Notes: generated by a model not told the origin, from the letters alone. A stretch of 9,058 bases of DNA from CAYQEC01 sp964569015 (GCA_964569015.1 CAZMSN010000063.1:1-9058), one strand, 5' to 3'. Positions 1 through 6,332 are shown, numbered from the stretch's first letter. Numbers and translations are program-made.

Positions 1-402
1 CGACTCGAGCGAGCTGTCGACCTTCTCCTTCCACACGTTGTTGGGCACATGCGGGAAGTACTCGTCCTTGATCATCTTGAAGACCCGATCGGCCTTGAAG
101 ATGGGGTTGTAGGAGCTGAAGGGATCCTGGAAGACCCCCTGCACCGTTCGGTAGTACTCCCGCAGATCGGCACGCCTGTGACCTGCGATGTCGACTTCGC
201 CGAAGCTGATCGTTCCCTCTGTCAGCGAGGTCAGGCGAAGGATCATCTTCCCGATGGTGCTCTTGCCGCTGCCGCTCTCACCGATGAGCGAAACGACCTC
301 GCCGGCCTTGACTTCGAAGCTCACGTCCTTCACAGCGTGGAGCTCGTGCCTGCCAAAGGCCCCGACTCTGTACGTCTTGCAGATTTTGTCGAGCTTAAGC
401 AT
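1..402 (-). CDS. ABC importer ATPase, OppF/DppF type (3' part missing)
   Basis: Second ATP-hydrolysing subunit of the Opp-type importer, on the cytoplasmic face of the membrane. Only the first 134 residues lie in the window; the rest runs off the left edge. Translation from the ATG at 402 gives MLKLDKICKTYRVG at the N-terminus, Walker A GESGSGKST at residues 41-49, and the classical family Q-loop FQDPFSSYNP at about 91-100. Signature motif, Walker B and the C-terminal oligo_HPY region are not visible. The ATG overlaps the end of the upstream ATPase gene by 8 nt (ATGCTTAA). A GGAAGG lies about 12 nt upstream, too far for a strong ribosome site, so translation is probably coupled to the upstream gene. 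By family knowledge it pairs with the 395-1357 product as a heterodimer. Function is well supported; the substrate is inferred from context only. Confidence 0.93.
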   Translation of the reverse strand, partial: MLKLDKICKTYRVGAFGRHELHAVKDVSFEVKAGEVVSLIGESGSGKSTIGKMILRLTSLTEGTISFGEVDIAGHRRADLREYYRTVQGVFQDPFSSYNPIFKADRVFKMIKDEYFPHVPNNVWKEKVDSSLES

Positions 403-1357
403 AATCTTCGAAAGCCTTCCAGCATGCGACGAAGTGGTTGTTGTCGACCTCTCTGAAGGGAGGCTCCTCCTCACACTTCTCGTACGCGTAGGGGCACCGA
501 TCCCTGAATCGGCATCCCGGAACGGGGTTGAGCAGCAGGGGAGGTTTCCCCGGGATTCCCTCTAGCCTTCGCTCGGAGTACTTGACTCCGATCTCCGGCA
601 ATGAGGCGGTCAGCATCTCGGTGTAGGGGTGTCGCGGAGCGTCGATGATCGTGTCGGTGGGAGCTTTCTCTGCAAGCTTCCCGGCGTACATCACCGTGAT
701 GCTGTCGGCGATCTGGTAGAGCACCGAGACGTCGTGAGTGATGACGATGACGCTCTTGACGAACTCGCGATCCCGGAACTCGACGACCATCTCGGCAACC
801 GCCCTCTGGCTCGAGACGTCGAGCGCCGACGTGATCTCGTCTGCGATGAGGAGCGAGGGGTTCATCAGCGTCGAGAGGACCATGACCATCCGCTGTTTCA
901 TGCCGCCGGAGAGCTCGATCGGATACATGCCCAGCACGTCGTGTGTCAGCTTCACCAGATCGAGGCGCTTCTTCAGCTCCGGCAGGGATGCCCGGTAATT
1001 GATGTCGCGGGAATTGAGGAGCTCGGACACCATCGTGCCGATCTTGCGGGTCGGGTTCATGGCACTCATGGCGTACTGCGGGACGATCGAGATCTCCTCG
1101 AATCGGAAGCGATCCATGGCGTGCTGGTCCCAGATCGGGACCTCTTTGCCGTCGAGCAGGATGTCGCCCTCGACGTACTTCATGCGGCTGCCGAGCCGGA
1201 TTAGGCTGTTGCCCAGCGTCGTCTTGCCACACCCCGATTCGCCGGCGAGGCCCATGATCTCCCCATCGGCGATGGAGAAAGTCGCGCCGTCGAGTGCCTT
1301 CACGTCCCCGCTGAGGGTCTGGTAGTAGACCCGAAGGTTGTCTACTTGGAGACTCAC
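395..1357 (-). CDS. ABC importer ATPase, OppD/DppD type
   Basis: ATPase subunit of the Opp-type importer, 320 aa, the usual family length. Walker A GESGCGKTT is at residues 39-47, the Q-loop Gln at 94, signature LSGGMKQ at 149-155, Walker B LLIADE at 169-174 and the H-loop His at 208 (VITHD). The C-terminal oligo_HPY part is present: HPY at 243-245, then Cys282, Cys288, Cys295 and Cys312, the four-Cys pattern that OppD/DppD-type proteins use for an Fe-S cluster. Two oddities: the residue after the Walker B Glu is Ile175 (ADEITSALD) where almost all ABC proteins have Pro, and the Q-loop reads PQYAMSAMNP rather than FQDPMTSLNP. The start is GTG at 1357, 3 nt after the upstream permease stop, with a GAGGGAG ribosome site inside the end of that gene. 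It overlaps the next ATPase gene by 8 nt. Family assignment is firm; a sugar rather than peptide substrate is inferred. Confidence 0.95.
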   Translation of the reverse strand: MSLQVDNLRVYYQTLSGDVKALDGATFSIADGEIMGLAGESGCGKTTLGNSLIRLGSRMKYVEGDILLDGKEVPIWDQHAMDRFRFEEISIVPQYAMSAMNPTRKIGTMVSELLNSRDINYRASLPELKKRLDLVKLTHDVLGMYPIELSGGMKQRMVMVLSTLMNPSLLIADEITSALDVSSQRAVAEMVVEFRDREFVKSVIVITHDVSVLYQIADSITVMYAGKLAEKAPTDTIIDAPRHPYTEMLTASLPEIGVKYSERRLEGIPGKPPLLLNPVPGCRFRDRCPYAYEKCEEEPPFREVDNNHFVACWKAFEDYA

Positions 1358-1360
1358 GCG

Positions 1361-2230
1361 CTACAGCTCCCTCAGTTTGGGGTTGAACACTTCGTCCAGC
1401 CCGACGTTCATGATGTACATCGAACCGACGATCGCCGTGATGGCGACGCCGGGTGGGATGAACCACCACCACATCTTCAGATGCAGGGCACTCCACATCA
1501 CTGCGCTGTTCATCATCAGCCCGAGGGAAACGCCCCGAGTCGGTCCGAGCCCGATGAAGTCCAGCGTCGCCGCCGTGAGGATGGCTCCGCCGAACATCAG
1601 GATGAAGGTCATGAACAGATACGAACTCATGTTGGGAGCGATCTCGGTGAAGATGATCTTGGTGCCGCTCTTCCCGCTCAGGCGAGCCAGATCGACGAAT
1701 TCCCGCGAGTTGAGCGAGAACGTCTGTGCCCTGATGGCGCGTGCCGCCCAGGGCCAGGACGTGAACCCGATGAACAGTGCCTCGACCATGATGCCCCGCA
1801 CCTCGAGATAGGCCGCCACGATCAACAGGATGGCGAGCGTCGGGATGACGAGCACGATATTCGTCACCATGTTGAGGATCTCGTCGACGAGGCCGCCGCG
1901 ATAGCCGGCGACGAAGCCGATGACCATCCCGATGAGCGTCGCCAGACCCCCTCCGACGATGCCGACCAGGAACGTGGCGCCGAGCCCGTCGATGAACTGG
2001 GCGAAGACGTCCTGCCCGAAGGTGGTGGTGCCGAACCAGTAATCGGATGACGGCGACAAGGGTCCGAAGGCGACGTAGGCGTTCGGGTCACCCTCGGTGA
2101 ACATCGGACCGACGAACGTCAGGACCAGGAAGAAGATCACGATGGACGCGCCGACGATCAGCTTCTTGTTACGAAGAGCGAAATAGAGGATCTCGTTCTT
2201 CTTCCTCGGCGCTTCGGCGGCAATCGTCAT
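1361..2230 (-). CDS. ABC importer permease, OppC/DppC type
   Basis: Inner-membrane permease subunit, 289 aa. The N-terminus is cytoplasmic and charged, followed by TM1 at about 24-42. Then comes the OppC-type stretch FGTTTFGQDVFAQFIDGL (about 66-82), corresponding to the family GTDxxGRDxxSR pattern. Further membrane segments lie at about 87-109, 121-140, 193-214 and 254-276. The EAA loop that contacts the ATPases is visible at about 166-190 (REFVDLARLSGKSGTK, then IAPN). The C-terminus VFNPKLREL matches the family DPrlR ending. The ATG at 2230 overlaps the upstream permease stop by 4 nt (ATGA) and has an AAGGGGG ribosome site 6 nt upstream, so both permeases are probably made in a coupled 1:1 ratio. 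It forms the channel with the 2227-3219 product. A Trp-rich patch MWWWF (about 243-247) before the last segment is noticeable but its role is unknown. Confidence 0.94.
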   Translation of the reverse strand: MTIAAEAPRKKNEILYFALRNKKLIVGASIVIFFLVLTFVGPMFTEGDPNAYVAFGPLSPSSDYWFGTTTFGQDVFAQFIDGLGATFLVGIVGGGLATLIGMVIGFVAGYRGGLVDEILNMVTNIVLVIPTLAILLIVAAYLEVRGIMVEALFIGFTSWPWAARAIRAQTFSLNSREFVDLARLSGKSGTKIIFTEIAPNMSSYLFMTFILMFGGAILTAATLDFIGLGPTRGVSLGLMMNSAVMWSALHLKMWWWFIPPGVAITAIVGSMYIMNVGLDEVFNPKLREL

Positions 2231-3219
2231 GTGGTGCCCCCTTGCATTCCGGTGCGCGTTCTCGGGTCAACGAGCACATAGACGACGTCGATGAGGAAGT
2301 TGGCGGCCAGCACGCCGACGATGATGAAGAGGAAGATCCCTTGGAGCAGGAAGAAGTCCCCGTTCTGGATCGACGCCAGCACCAGGCTGCCCAGCCCCGG
2401 GTAGGCGAACACGATCTCGGTGACCAGGGCGCCGCCGACGATGACGCCGAGCTGGAGCGCCAAGCCGGTGAGCTGGGGAAGCATGGCGTTGCGGAATGCG
2501 TACTTGCGCACCAGCTTCCGTGGAGCCCCGAGAGCCTCGAGGTAGTGCGCGTAGTCCGATTCCAGCTCGTAGATGATCATGTTCCGCATCCCGATGGCCC
2601 AGCCACCGAACATCACCAAGAACAGAGAGGCGAACGGTAAGAACCAGTGCTGGAGGGCATCCCATATGAACTTCCACGACCAGTCCGGTATCAGGAGAAG
2701 GCTATAGGCGCCGGAGACGGGGAAGATGCCCCAGGCAATCCCGAATGTCCAGGCAAGCAGGATACCGAGCCACATGTAGGGAGTGGCGGTGAGGATGTAA
2801 CCGATCGGGAGCACCGTGTTGTCGAGCACTTTGGACCGGGCTGCGAAAGCCCCGAACTTGTTGCCCGCCAGCCAGCTCAGCAGGATCGCCGGGAGCAGCA
2901 GGGCGAGCGTGTAGGGGAGAGCGTCGGTGATGACTTCGCGTACCGGCGCGCCGAAGACGTAGATGCTCGTTCCGAGGTCACCTCGGAAGAGGGCTCCCCA
3001 GAAGGCGAAGTACTGCTCGATCGGGTGTTTGTCGAGCCCGAAGGCCTCCGCGTAGTGGGTGTACATGACCTTGGCGGCCTCCGGGCGCACCGAGACTCGC
3101 GACAGCATCGACTGGATCGGGTCGCCGGGCATGAAGCGGGGGATCATCCAGTCGATGGTGACCGCGACGAAGAACGTCAGCATGTAGGTGAAGAGCTTTC
3201 GCCCGAAGTATCGTCTCAC
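2227..3219 (-). CDS. ABC importer permease, OppB/DppB type
   Basis: Inner-membrane permease subunit, 330 aa. TM1 is at about 9-28, followed by the OppB hallmark PGDP at 31-34, then a large external domain (about 35-97) with GDLGTS at 80-85. Further membrane segments are at about 98-120, 135-158, 190-210, 249-270 and 291-315. The EAA loop is DYAHYLEALGAPRKLVRKYAFRNAMLP-like at about 222-248 (key residues EALGA and RNAMLP). FAYPGLGSL and the C-terminal VYVLVDPRTR are typical of the family. The start is GTG at 3219 with GGAGG 4 nt upstream, a short spacing. An out-of-frame AUG-UGA start-stop pair (3221-3216) overlaps this GTG. The 170-nt gap to the binding-protein gene upstream holds a hairpin and repeats that may set its expression below that of the binding protein. 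The stop overlaps the next permease start by 4 nt. Confidence 0.94.
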   Translation of the reverse strand: MRRYFGRKLFTYMLTFFVAVTIDWMIPRFMPGDPIQSMLSRVSVRPEAAKVMYTHYAEAFGLDKHPIEQYFAFWGALFRGDLGTSIYVFGAPVREVITDALPYTLALLLPAILLSWLAGNKFGAFAARSKVLDNTVLPIGYILTATPYMWLGILLAWTFGIAWGIFPVSGAYSLLLIPDWSWKFIWDALQHWFLPFASLFLVMFGGWAIGMRNMIIYELESDYAHYLEALGAPRKLVRKYAFRNAMLPQLTGLALQLGVIVGGALVTEIVFAYPGLGSLVLASIQNGDFFLLQGIFLFIIVGVLAANFLIDVVYVLVDPRTRTGMQGGTT

Positions 3220-3235
3220 ATCGCCTCCGCCTTGA

Positions 3236-3247
3236 CTGGTCGACCAG
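3236..3247. repeat. 12-bp perfect palindrome in the permease leader
   Basis: CTGGTCGACCAG reads the same on both strands. It lies 17 nt upstream of the permease B start codon, just before the ribosome site. It could be a protein-binding dyad or a 4-bp RNA hairpin with a UCGA loop. The element is seen directly; its function is unknown. Confidence 0.5.
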
Positions 3248-3263
3248 AGACGTATCGTCCTGC

Positions 3264-3280
3264 GACGCCCCCGTCTTGAA
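3264..3280 (-). promoter_or_regulatory. Leader motif shared with the lacI-type gene
   Basis: On the minus strand TTCAAGACGGGGG followed by CGTCG occurs here, 45 nt upstream of the permease B start. The same 13-mer plus CGTCG, with two extra bases between, occurs at 6304-6322 in the lacI leader, where the G-run is the ribosome site. GACG and CGTC flank the G-run and can pair, giving a tiny hairpin. Here the G-run is too far from the start codon to serve as ribosome site. The role is unknown. Confidence 0.35.
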
Positions 3281-3281
3281 C

Positions 3282-3338
3282 ACTTGGTCGGCTACTTGGT
3301 CAGTCTCGATTGGTGGTTTCTGAAGACTCGTTGGTGGT
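3282..3338. repeat. TTGGT direct-repeat cluster between binding-protein and permease genes
   Basis: Four TTGGT units lie at 3284-3288, 3296-3300, 3310-3314 and 3331-3335. They sit inside two longer pairs. ACTTGGTC is repeated exactly at 3282-3289 and 3294-3301 (12-nt period). The imperfect pair AGTCTCGATTGGTGGT (3302-3317) and AGACTCGTTGGTGGT (3324-3338) is 22 nt apart, about two helical turns. The arrangement could bind a regulator or be degenerate sequence around the hairpin next to it. No function is established. Confidence 0.5.
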
Positions 3339-3341
3339 GAG

Positions 3342-3379
3342 GAAATCGCCGCCCCTCCCGGAGGAGGGGCGGCGATTTC
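3342..3379 (-). terminator. Perfect 17-bp intercistronic hairpin after the binding-protein gene
   Basis: The arms 3342-3358 and 3363-3379 are exact reverse complements, with a 4-nt loop (3359-3362). The hairpin begins 11 nt after the stop codon of the binding-protein gene. On the transcribed strand the 3' arm ends in GATTTC and is followed by CTCACC, so there is no U-tract. Because the permease genes follow on the same strand, it is best read as a partial terminator or an mRNA-protecting 3' structure. Such a structure would raise binding-protein output over the permeases. The structure is certain; its effect is inferred. Confidence 0.8.
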
Positions 3380-3389
3380 GTTCAGTTGC

Positions 3390-5198
3390 CTACTCGGTCG
3401 GAGTCGGCTGCAGGTCGCAGAGCATCAGGATGGCGGTCATGTTCCAATATCCCCGCCAGCTTGCCGGCAGGTAGTGGTTCTGATCGTCACCCGAGCCCGG
3501 CCAGTTCGACCAGACCGCGGTGCTGTACTGGGCCCACAGGCCGTTGTACCACAACGGGATGATGGGATAGTCGGTGAGCTGGATGTCCTGGAGGTCACCG
3601 ATGACCGCCTTGAGACCCTCAACATCACCGAGCTTCACCTTGTCGAGCTCGGTTACGAGATCGAAGGCAACCTGGTTGTCGTAACGACCGAAGTTGCCGT
3701 TCGTCATCGTCTCCATGATCGGCTCTTGGAACATCCAGTCGTAGTACGTCCAAGGCGTATTGCTCATCTGAGCGTCATTGGCGATGAGCGTGTCGTAGTC
3801 GCCTGCGTTCTTGGCGTCGGCGTAAGCGCTGTAGTCCGGGAACTCGACCTCGAGGTTGATGCCAGCGGCCATCGCGCCCTCGGAGATGACCCTGATCGAC
3901 TCCATCCAGTCCGTCCAACCGAACGGAACGATGATCTTGAGTGCGATCTCGGAGCCATCGAGCCCCTCTACGAAATCGTCGCCGTTGGTGTCGGCATAAC
4001 CGGCATCGGCGAGGATCTGCTTCGCCTTGGCCTCGTCGTAGCTGAATCCCTTCTCAGCGACCAGGTCCTGATCCACGTACTGCTCCCAGATCGGCAGGAG
4101 GCCGACCGGGTTCGATGCAGACACGATGTTGCCGTAGACGTTTTGCACGATCTTGCTCACGTCGATGGAGTTCGCGAGCGCCTTGCGGAACTCGGGATCG
4201 CTCAGCGGAGCCTTCGTGTTGTTCGTCACGATCCACGCCGTGTTGGCGGCGAGCATGTACGGGGCATCCGGGTAGTACGTCTGAATGCCGTAACCGCCCG
4301 CGACGAGCGTTGCCACGCCCGGCAGGAAGTTGTTGCTCAGATCGAGCCCACCCTGGAGCACCAGGCCGAGGGCGACGTTGTTGCTGCCATTGACGATGTC
4401 AATGACGCGCGTCGGTGCCGGGTCGTAGCCGTAGGCGGCGGTCGCCCACCAAGCGTCGGACCTCTTGACCCAGACCATACGGTCCTGATCGTGGGTTTCG
4501 TACACGTACGGACCGGTACCGATCGGGTTCTCGTTGGCCCCGTTCGTGACCTCTTCCTCAGACAGACTCGACCAGATGTGCTCAGGGAGCATCGGCCGCG
4601 AGTAGAGGAAGTTGCCCCACTCCTGGTACAGCGGATCGCTGAAGGTGAACGTGACTTCGTAGTCGCCGGTCGCCTCGTAGCTCTCCAGCCACTCGAACAT
4701 CGGGTGGTACTGCACGGATTCGTACTTCTCACCGAGATCGAACGTCGCGACGACGTCCTCGGCGTTGAAGTCCTCATCGTCGGACCACTTGACGCCCTGG
4801 CGCAGGGTCACCACGTAGACGTTGTCACTCGTCCATTCGCCGCTCTCGGCCAGCCACGGAATGTACTCATCCGTGAACGGGTCGTAGATGAACAGCGGCT
4901 CGTAGACGAGTCCCAACGTCCCGGTTGCGTAGCCCCATGTCACCATCGGGTTCCAGTTCGACGGCGGGCCCCACTGGGTGCCGGACGTGTAGAGCGTCTC
5001 GGCCCGCACGTACTCGCCGACCGGCGCTGCCGCCGTCGTCGTTGGCTCTTCGGGCGCGGCCGTCGTGGTCGTTGCTTCTGTGGTGGTAGCTCCGGCTTCA
5101 GTCGTCGTGGTCTCGTCCTCGCCGTCGCCACAGGCTGTGACTACGAGCAAGAAGACCGCCAAGACGGCAAGCCATCGCCACCGTTTCGTTATCGACAT
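3390..5198 (-). CDS. Lipoprotein substrate-binding protein, SBP_bac_5 (Opp/Dpp) family, probable oligosaccharide binder
   Basis: Extracytoplasmic binding protein that delivers substrate to the importer encoded downstream, 602 aa from the ATG at 5198. That start is chosen because AGGAGG lies 9 nt upstream and the signal peptide begins there: basic N-terminus, hydrophobic stretch 10-20, lipobox VTAC with lipidated Cys23. An in-frame extension to 5273 would bury the signal peptide. A Thr/Ala/Glu linker (29-59) tethers the domain. Family features follow: GTQWGPPSNWNP (73-84), GYATGTLGLVYEPL (about 89-102), LRQGVKWSDD with NAEDV (132-149), NPIGTGPYVYE, RKALANSID and a DTNGDDFVEG-type turn near 415. 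The secreted part contains about 24 Trp, roughly three times normal, suiting stacking against sugar rings. With a LacI regulator upstream, I infer an oligosaccharide ligand; peptide binding cannot be excluded. A strong hairpin follows the gene. Confidence 0.93.
   Translation of the reverse strand: MSITKRWRWLAVLAVFLLVVTACGDGEDETTTTEAGATTTEATTTTAAPEEPTTTAAAPVGEYVRAETLYTSGTQWGPPSNWNPMVTWGYATGTLGLVYEPLFIYDPFTDEYIPWLAESGEWTSDNVYVVTLRQGVKWSDDEDFNAEDVVATFDLGEKYESVQYHPMFEWLESYEATGDYEVTFTFSDPLYQEWGNFLYSRPMLPEHIWSSLSEEEVTNGANENPIGTGPYVYETHDQDRMVWVKRSDAWWATAAYGYDPAPTRVIDIVNGSNNVALGLVLQGGLDLSNNFLPGVATLVAGGYGIQTYYPDAPYMLAANTAWIVTNNTKAPLSDPEFRKALANSIDVSKIVQNVYGNIVSASNPVGLLPIWEQYVDQDLVAEKGFSYDEAKAKQILADAGYADTNGDDFVEGLDGSEIALKIIVPFGWTDWMESIRVISEGAMAAGINLEVEFPDYSAYADAKNAGDYDTLIANDAQMSNTPWTYYDWMFQEPIMETMTNGNFGRYDNQVAFDLVTELDKVKLGDVEGLKAVIGDLQDIQLTDYPIIPLWYNGLWAQYSTAVWSNWPGSGDDQNHYLPASWRGYWNMTAILMLCDLQPTPTE
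5022..5114 (-). repeat. Low-complexity Thr/Ala/Glu linker coding region
   Basis: Codes for residues 29-59 of the binding protein, built from TTT(T)EA-, TTTAAP- and EEP-like units, right after the lipid-anchored Cys23. In DNA this is a run of ACG/ACC/ACA-type Thr codons mixed with GCC and GAG. Such linkers are common in lipoproteins of Acidimicrobiia and related actinobacteria and act as a flexible tether. Repeat number may vary between strains. Confidence 0.7.
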
Positions 5199-5207
5199 GC
5201 CTCTCTT

Positions 5208-5213
5208 CCTCCT
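5208..5213 (-). promoter_or_regulatory. Ribosome binding site of the binding-protein gene
   Basis: AGGAGG on the minus strand, 9 nt before the ATG at 5198. It is the best Shine-Dalgarno match near this gene. It fixes the start at the signal peptide rather than at the in-frame upstream codon at 5273. Confidence 0.8.
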
Positions 5214-5242
5214 TTTAGGGTTCGAGGAGCATTCTTCGTCAG

Positions 5243-5273
5243 GTGCGGCCACCGGTGCTTCCGGCGGCTGCAC
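5243..5273 (-). terminator. Strong hairpin between lacI-type and binding-protein genes
   Basis: In the minus-strand RNA, GUGC pairs with GCAC and GCCGCCGG with CCGGUGGC (one G-U pair). The two stems are separated by one A/C mismatch, and the loop is AAGCA. It begins 17 nt after the lacI stop and ends 44 nt before the binding-protein ATG. No U-tract follows. It may partly terminate lacI transcription or protect and shape the 5' end of the binding-protein mRNA. No convincing promoter or LacI-type operator was found between it and the ATG. Confidence 0.6.
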
Positions 5274-5289
5274 GGTTCTTGTTCAGGCA

Positions 5290-6300
5290 TCAGCGTGCCG
5301 GCACACCTCCTACGGTTGACTGCCGGATTACGAGCTTCGTCGGAAGGGTAACGCGGCGCGGCCCTCCCTCCGAATCTTTGAGAAGTGCAAAGAGCGTCTG
5401 TGCTGCTTTGGTGCCCTGGCGTCGGATGTCTTGGTGCACGGTGGTGAGCGGCGGGTCGAGGCGGGCGGCCAGCTCCAGGTTGTCGAAGCCGGCGACCGCC
5501 ACGTCGTCGGGCACGGCAAGGCCCCGATCGTGGATGGCGCCGAGAGCGCCTTGGGCAGTGAGGTCGTTGCCGCAGAAGATGGCGTCGATGCCCTGATCGA
5601 GAAGAGCGGACGCTGCGGCGTATCCCCGCTGGGAGGTGAAGTCGCCGTCCTCCACGAGGTCCTCGACGGCCAGCCCGGCGCGCGCCATGGCTCGACTGTA
5701 ACCGCGGAGACGGTCCTCCCCGGCGGCGGTGGAGCGCCGGCCGGTGATGTGAGCGATGCGACGCCTCCCGATGTCGATGAGATGCGAGGTGACGGCGTCG
5801 GCGGCCGCGACGTGGTCGACGTCCACGAAGCTGGCGGTGAGATCGGTGTGCCGGTGTCCGACCAGCACCGTGGGAACGCCGGAGGCGAGGAGCCCGTCCA
5901 CGAGGGGGTCGTCGAGTTTGTTAGCGGTGACGATCACCCCGTCGAGGATCCCCACTCGGAGGATCTGCTCGAGGGTCTCCTCCTTGGTGCGGTTGCCGAG
6001 CCATAGCATCATCCCGGCGGCCTGCTGGGAGAGTGCGTCGGTCATGCCCTCGAGCAGCAGCGCGAAGTAGGGGTCCTGAAAGAGAAGGCTGGGAGGTTGG
6101 TGGAGCACGACCGCGACTAGTCCGGAGCGACCCGACGCAAGGCTTCGCGCCGCCATGTTGGGGCGGTAGTTGGTGCGCGCGACGACTTCGAGAACTCGAT
6201 TCCGAGTGGTCTCGGAAACGGGGCCGCCGTTGATGACCCGAGATACCGTGGCACGGGACACACCACTCATCTCCGCTAGATCATCCAGGGTCTGAGGCAA
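5290..6300 (-). CDS. LacI-family transcriptional repressor
   Basis: Ligand-responsive DNA-binding repressor, 336 aa. The helix-turn-helix is TLDDLAEMSGVSRATVSRVI at residues 4-23. NGGPVSETTRNRVLEVV follows, then NYRPNMAARSLASGRSG (44-60) with the hinge helix that contacts the operator centre. The sugar-binding (periplasmic-binding-protein-like) domain shows DVDH (160-163), ITGRRST (185-191), CGNDLTA (243-249), GFDN (271-274) and PPLTTVHQD (283-291). I choose TTG at 6300: it puts the helix-turn-helix at the usual distance from Met and has GGGGGAG 7 nt upstream. The in-frame GTG at 6333 would fall at the promoter. The gene lies 91 nt upstream of the binding-protein gene on the same strand, so it most likely controls the importer and itself, with a sugar as inducer (inferred). 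Confidence 0.95.
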   Translation of the reverse strand: MPQTLDDLAEMSGVSRATVSRVINGGPVSETTRNRVLEVVARTNYRPNMAARSLASGRSGLVAVVLHQPPSLLFQDPYFALLLEGMTDALSQQAAGMMLWLGNRTKEETLEQILRVGILDGVIVTANKLDDPLVDGLLASGVPTVLVGHRHTDLTASFVDVDHVAAADAVTSHLIDIGRRRIAHITGRRSTAAGEDRLRGYSRAMARAGLAVEDLVEDGDFTSQRGYAAASALLDQGIDAIFCGNDLTAQGALGAIHDRGLAVPDDVAVAGFDNLELAARLDPPLTTVHQDIRRQGTKAAQTLFALLKDSEGGPRRVTLPTKLVIRQSTVGGVPAR

Positions 6301-6307
6301 ACCGACG

Positions 6308-6314
6308 CTCCCCC
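6308..6314 (-). promoter_or_regulatory. Ribosome binding site that fixes the lacI TTG start
   Basis: GGGGGAG on the minus strand, 7 nt before TTG at 6300. GACG and CGTC flank it (plus-strand positions 6304-6307 and 6314-6317), so it can sit in the loop of a small hairpin. The same flanked G-run motif recurs at 3264-3280. Confidence 0.65.
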
Positions 6315-6318
6315 GTCT

Positions 6319-6332
6319 TGAAAGCGGTCTCA
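6319..6332 (-). promoter_or_regulatory. Probable LacI-family operator (autoregulatory)
   Basis: On the minus strand TGAGACCGCTTTCA (plus strand TGAAAGCGGTCTCA) is an imperfect 14-bp dyad with a central CG. It fits the general LacI/CcpA-type pattern TG-W-AA-N-CG-N-T-N-W-CA. It overlaps the predicted -10 element edge and start point of the lacI-type gene, the position expected for autorepression. The sequence match is direct; binding by the adjacent repressor is inferred. Confidence 0.65.

Noticed and set aside
3240..3282. Internal promoter before permease B (TTCAAG and GATACG, 18-nt spacer)
   Set aside because: Both boxes are weak, and this region has good alternative explanations (shared leader motif, repeats).
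5199..5240. Promoter for the binding-protein gene (CTGACG with CCTAAA about 17 nt downstream)
   Set aside because: The -10 match is poor and overlaps the ribosome site, which would leave almost no leader.
5199..5273. N-terminal extension of the binding protein (start at 5273)
   Set aside because: The 25 extra residues would precede a normal lipoprotein signal peptide, and the strong ribosome site supports 5198. The extension also overlaps the hairpin.
3474..5351. Long plus-strand open frame (625 codons) opposite the binding-protein gene
   Set aside because: It is antisense to a clear SBP_bac_5 gene. Its Arg/Val/Asp/Glu-rich product has no recognisable domain, and such shadows are expected opposite GC-rich genes.
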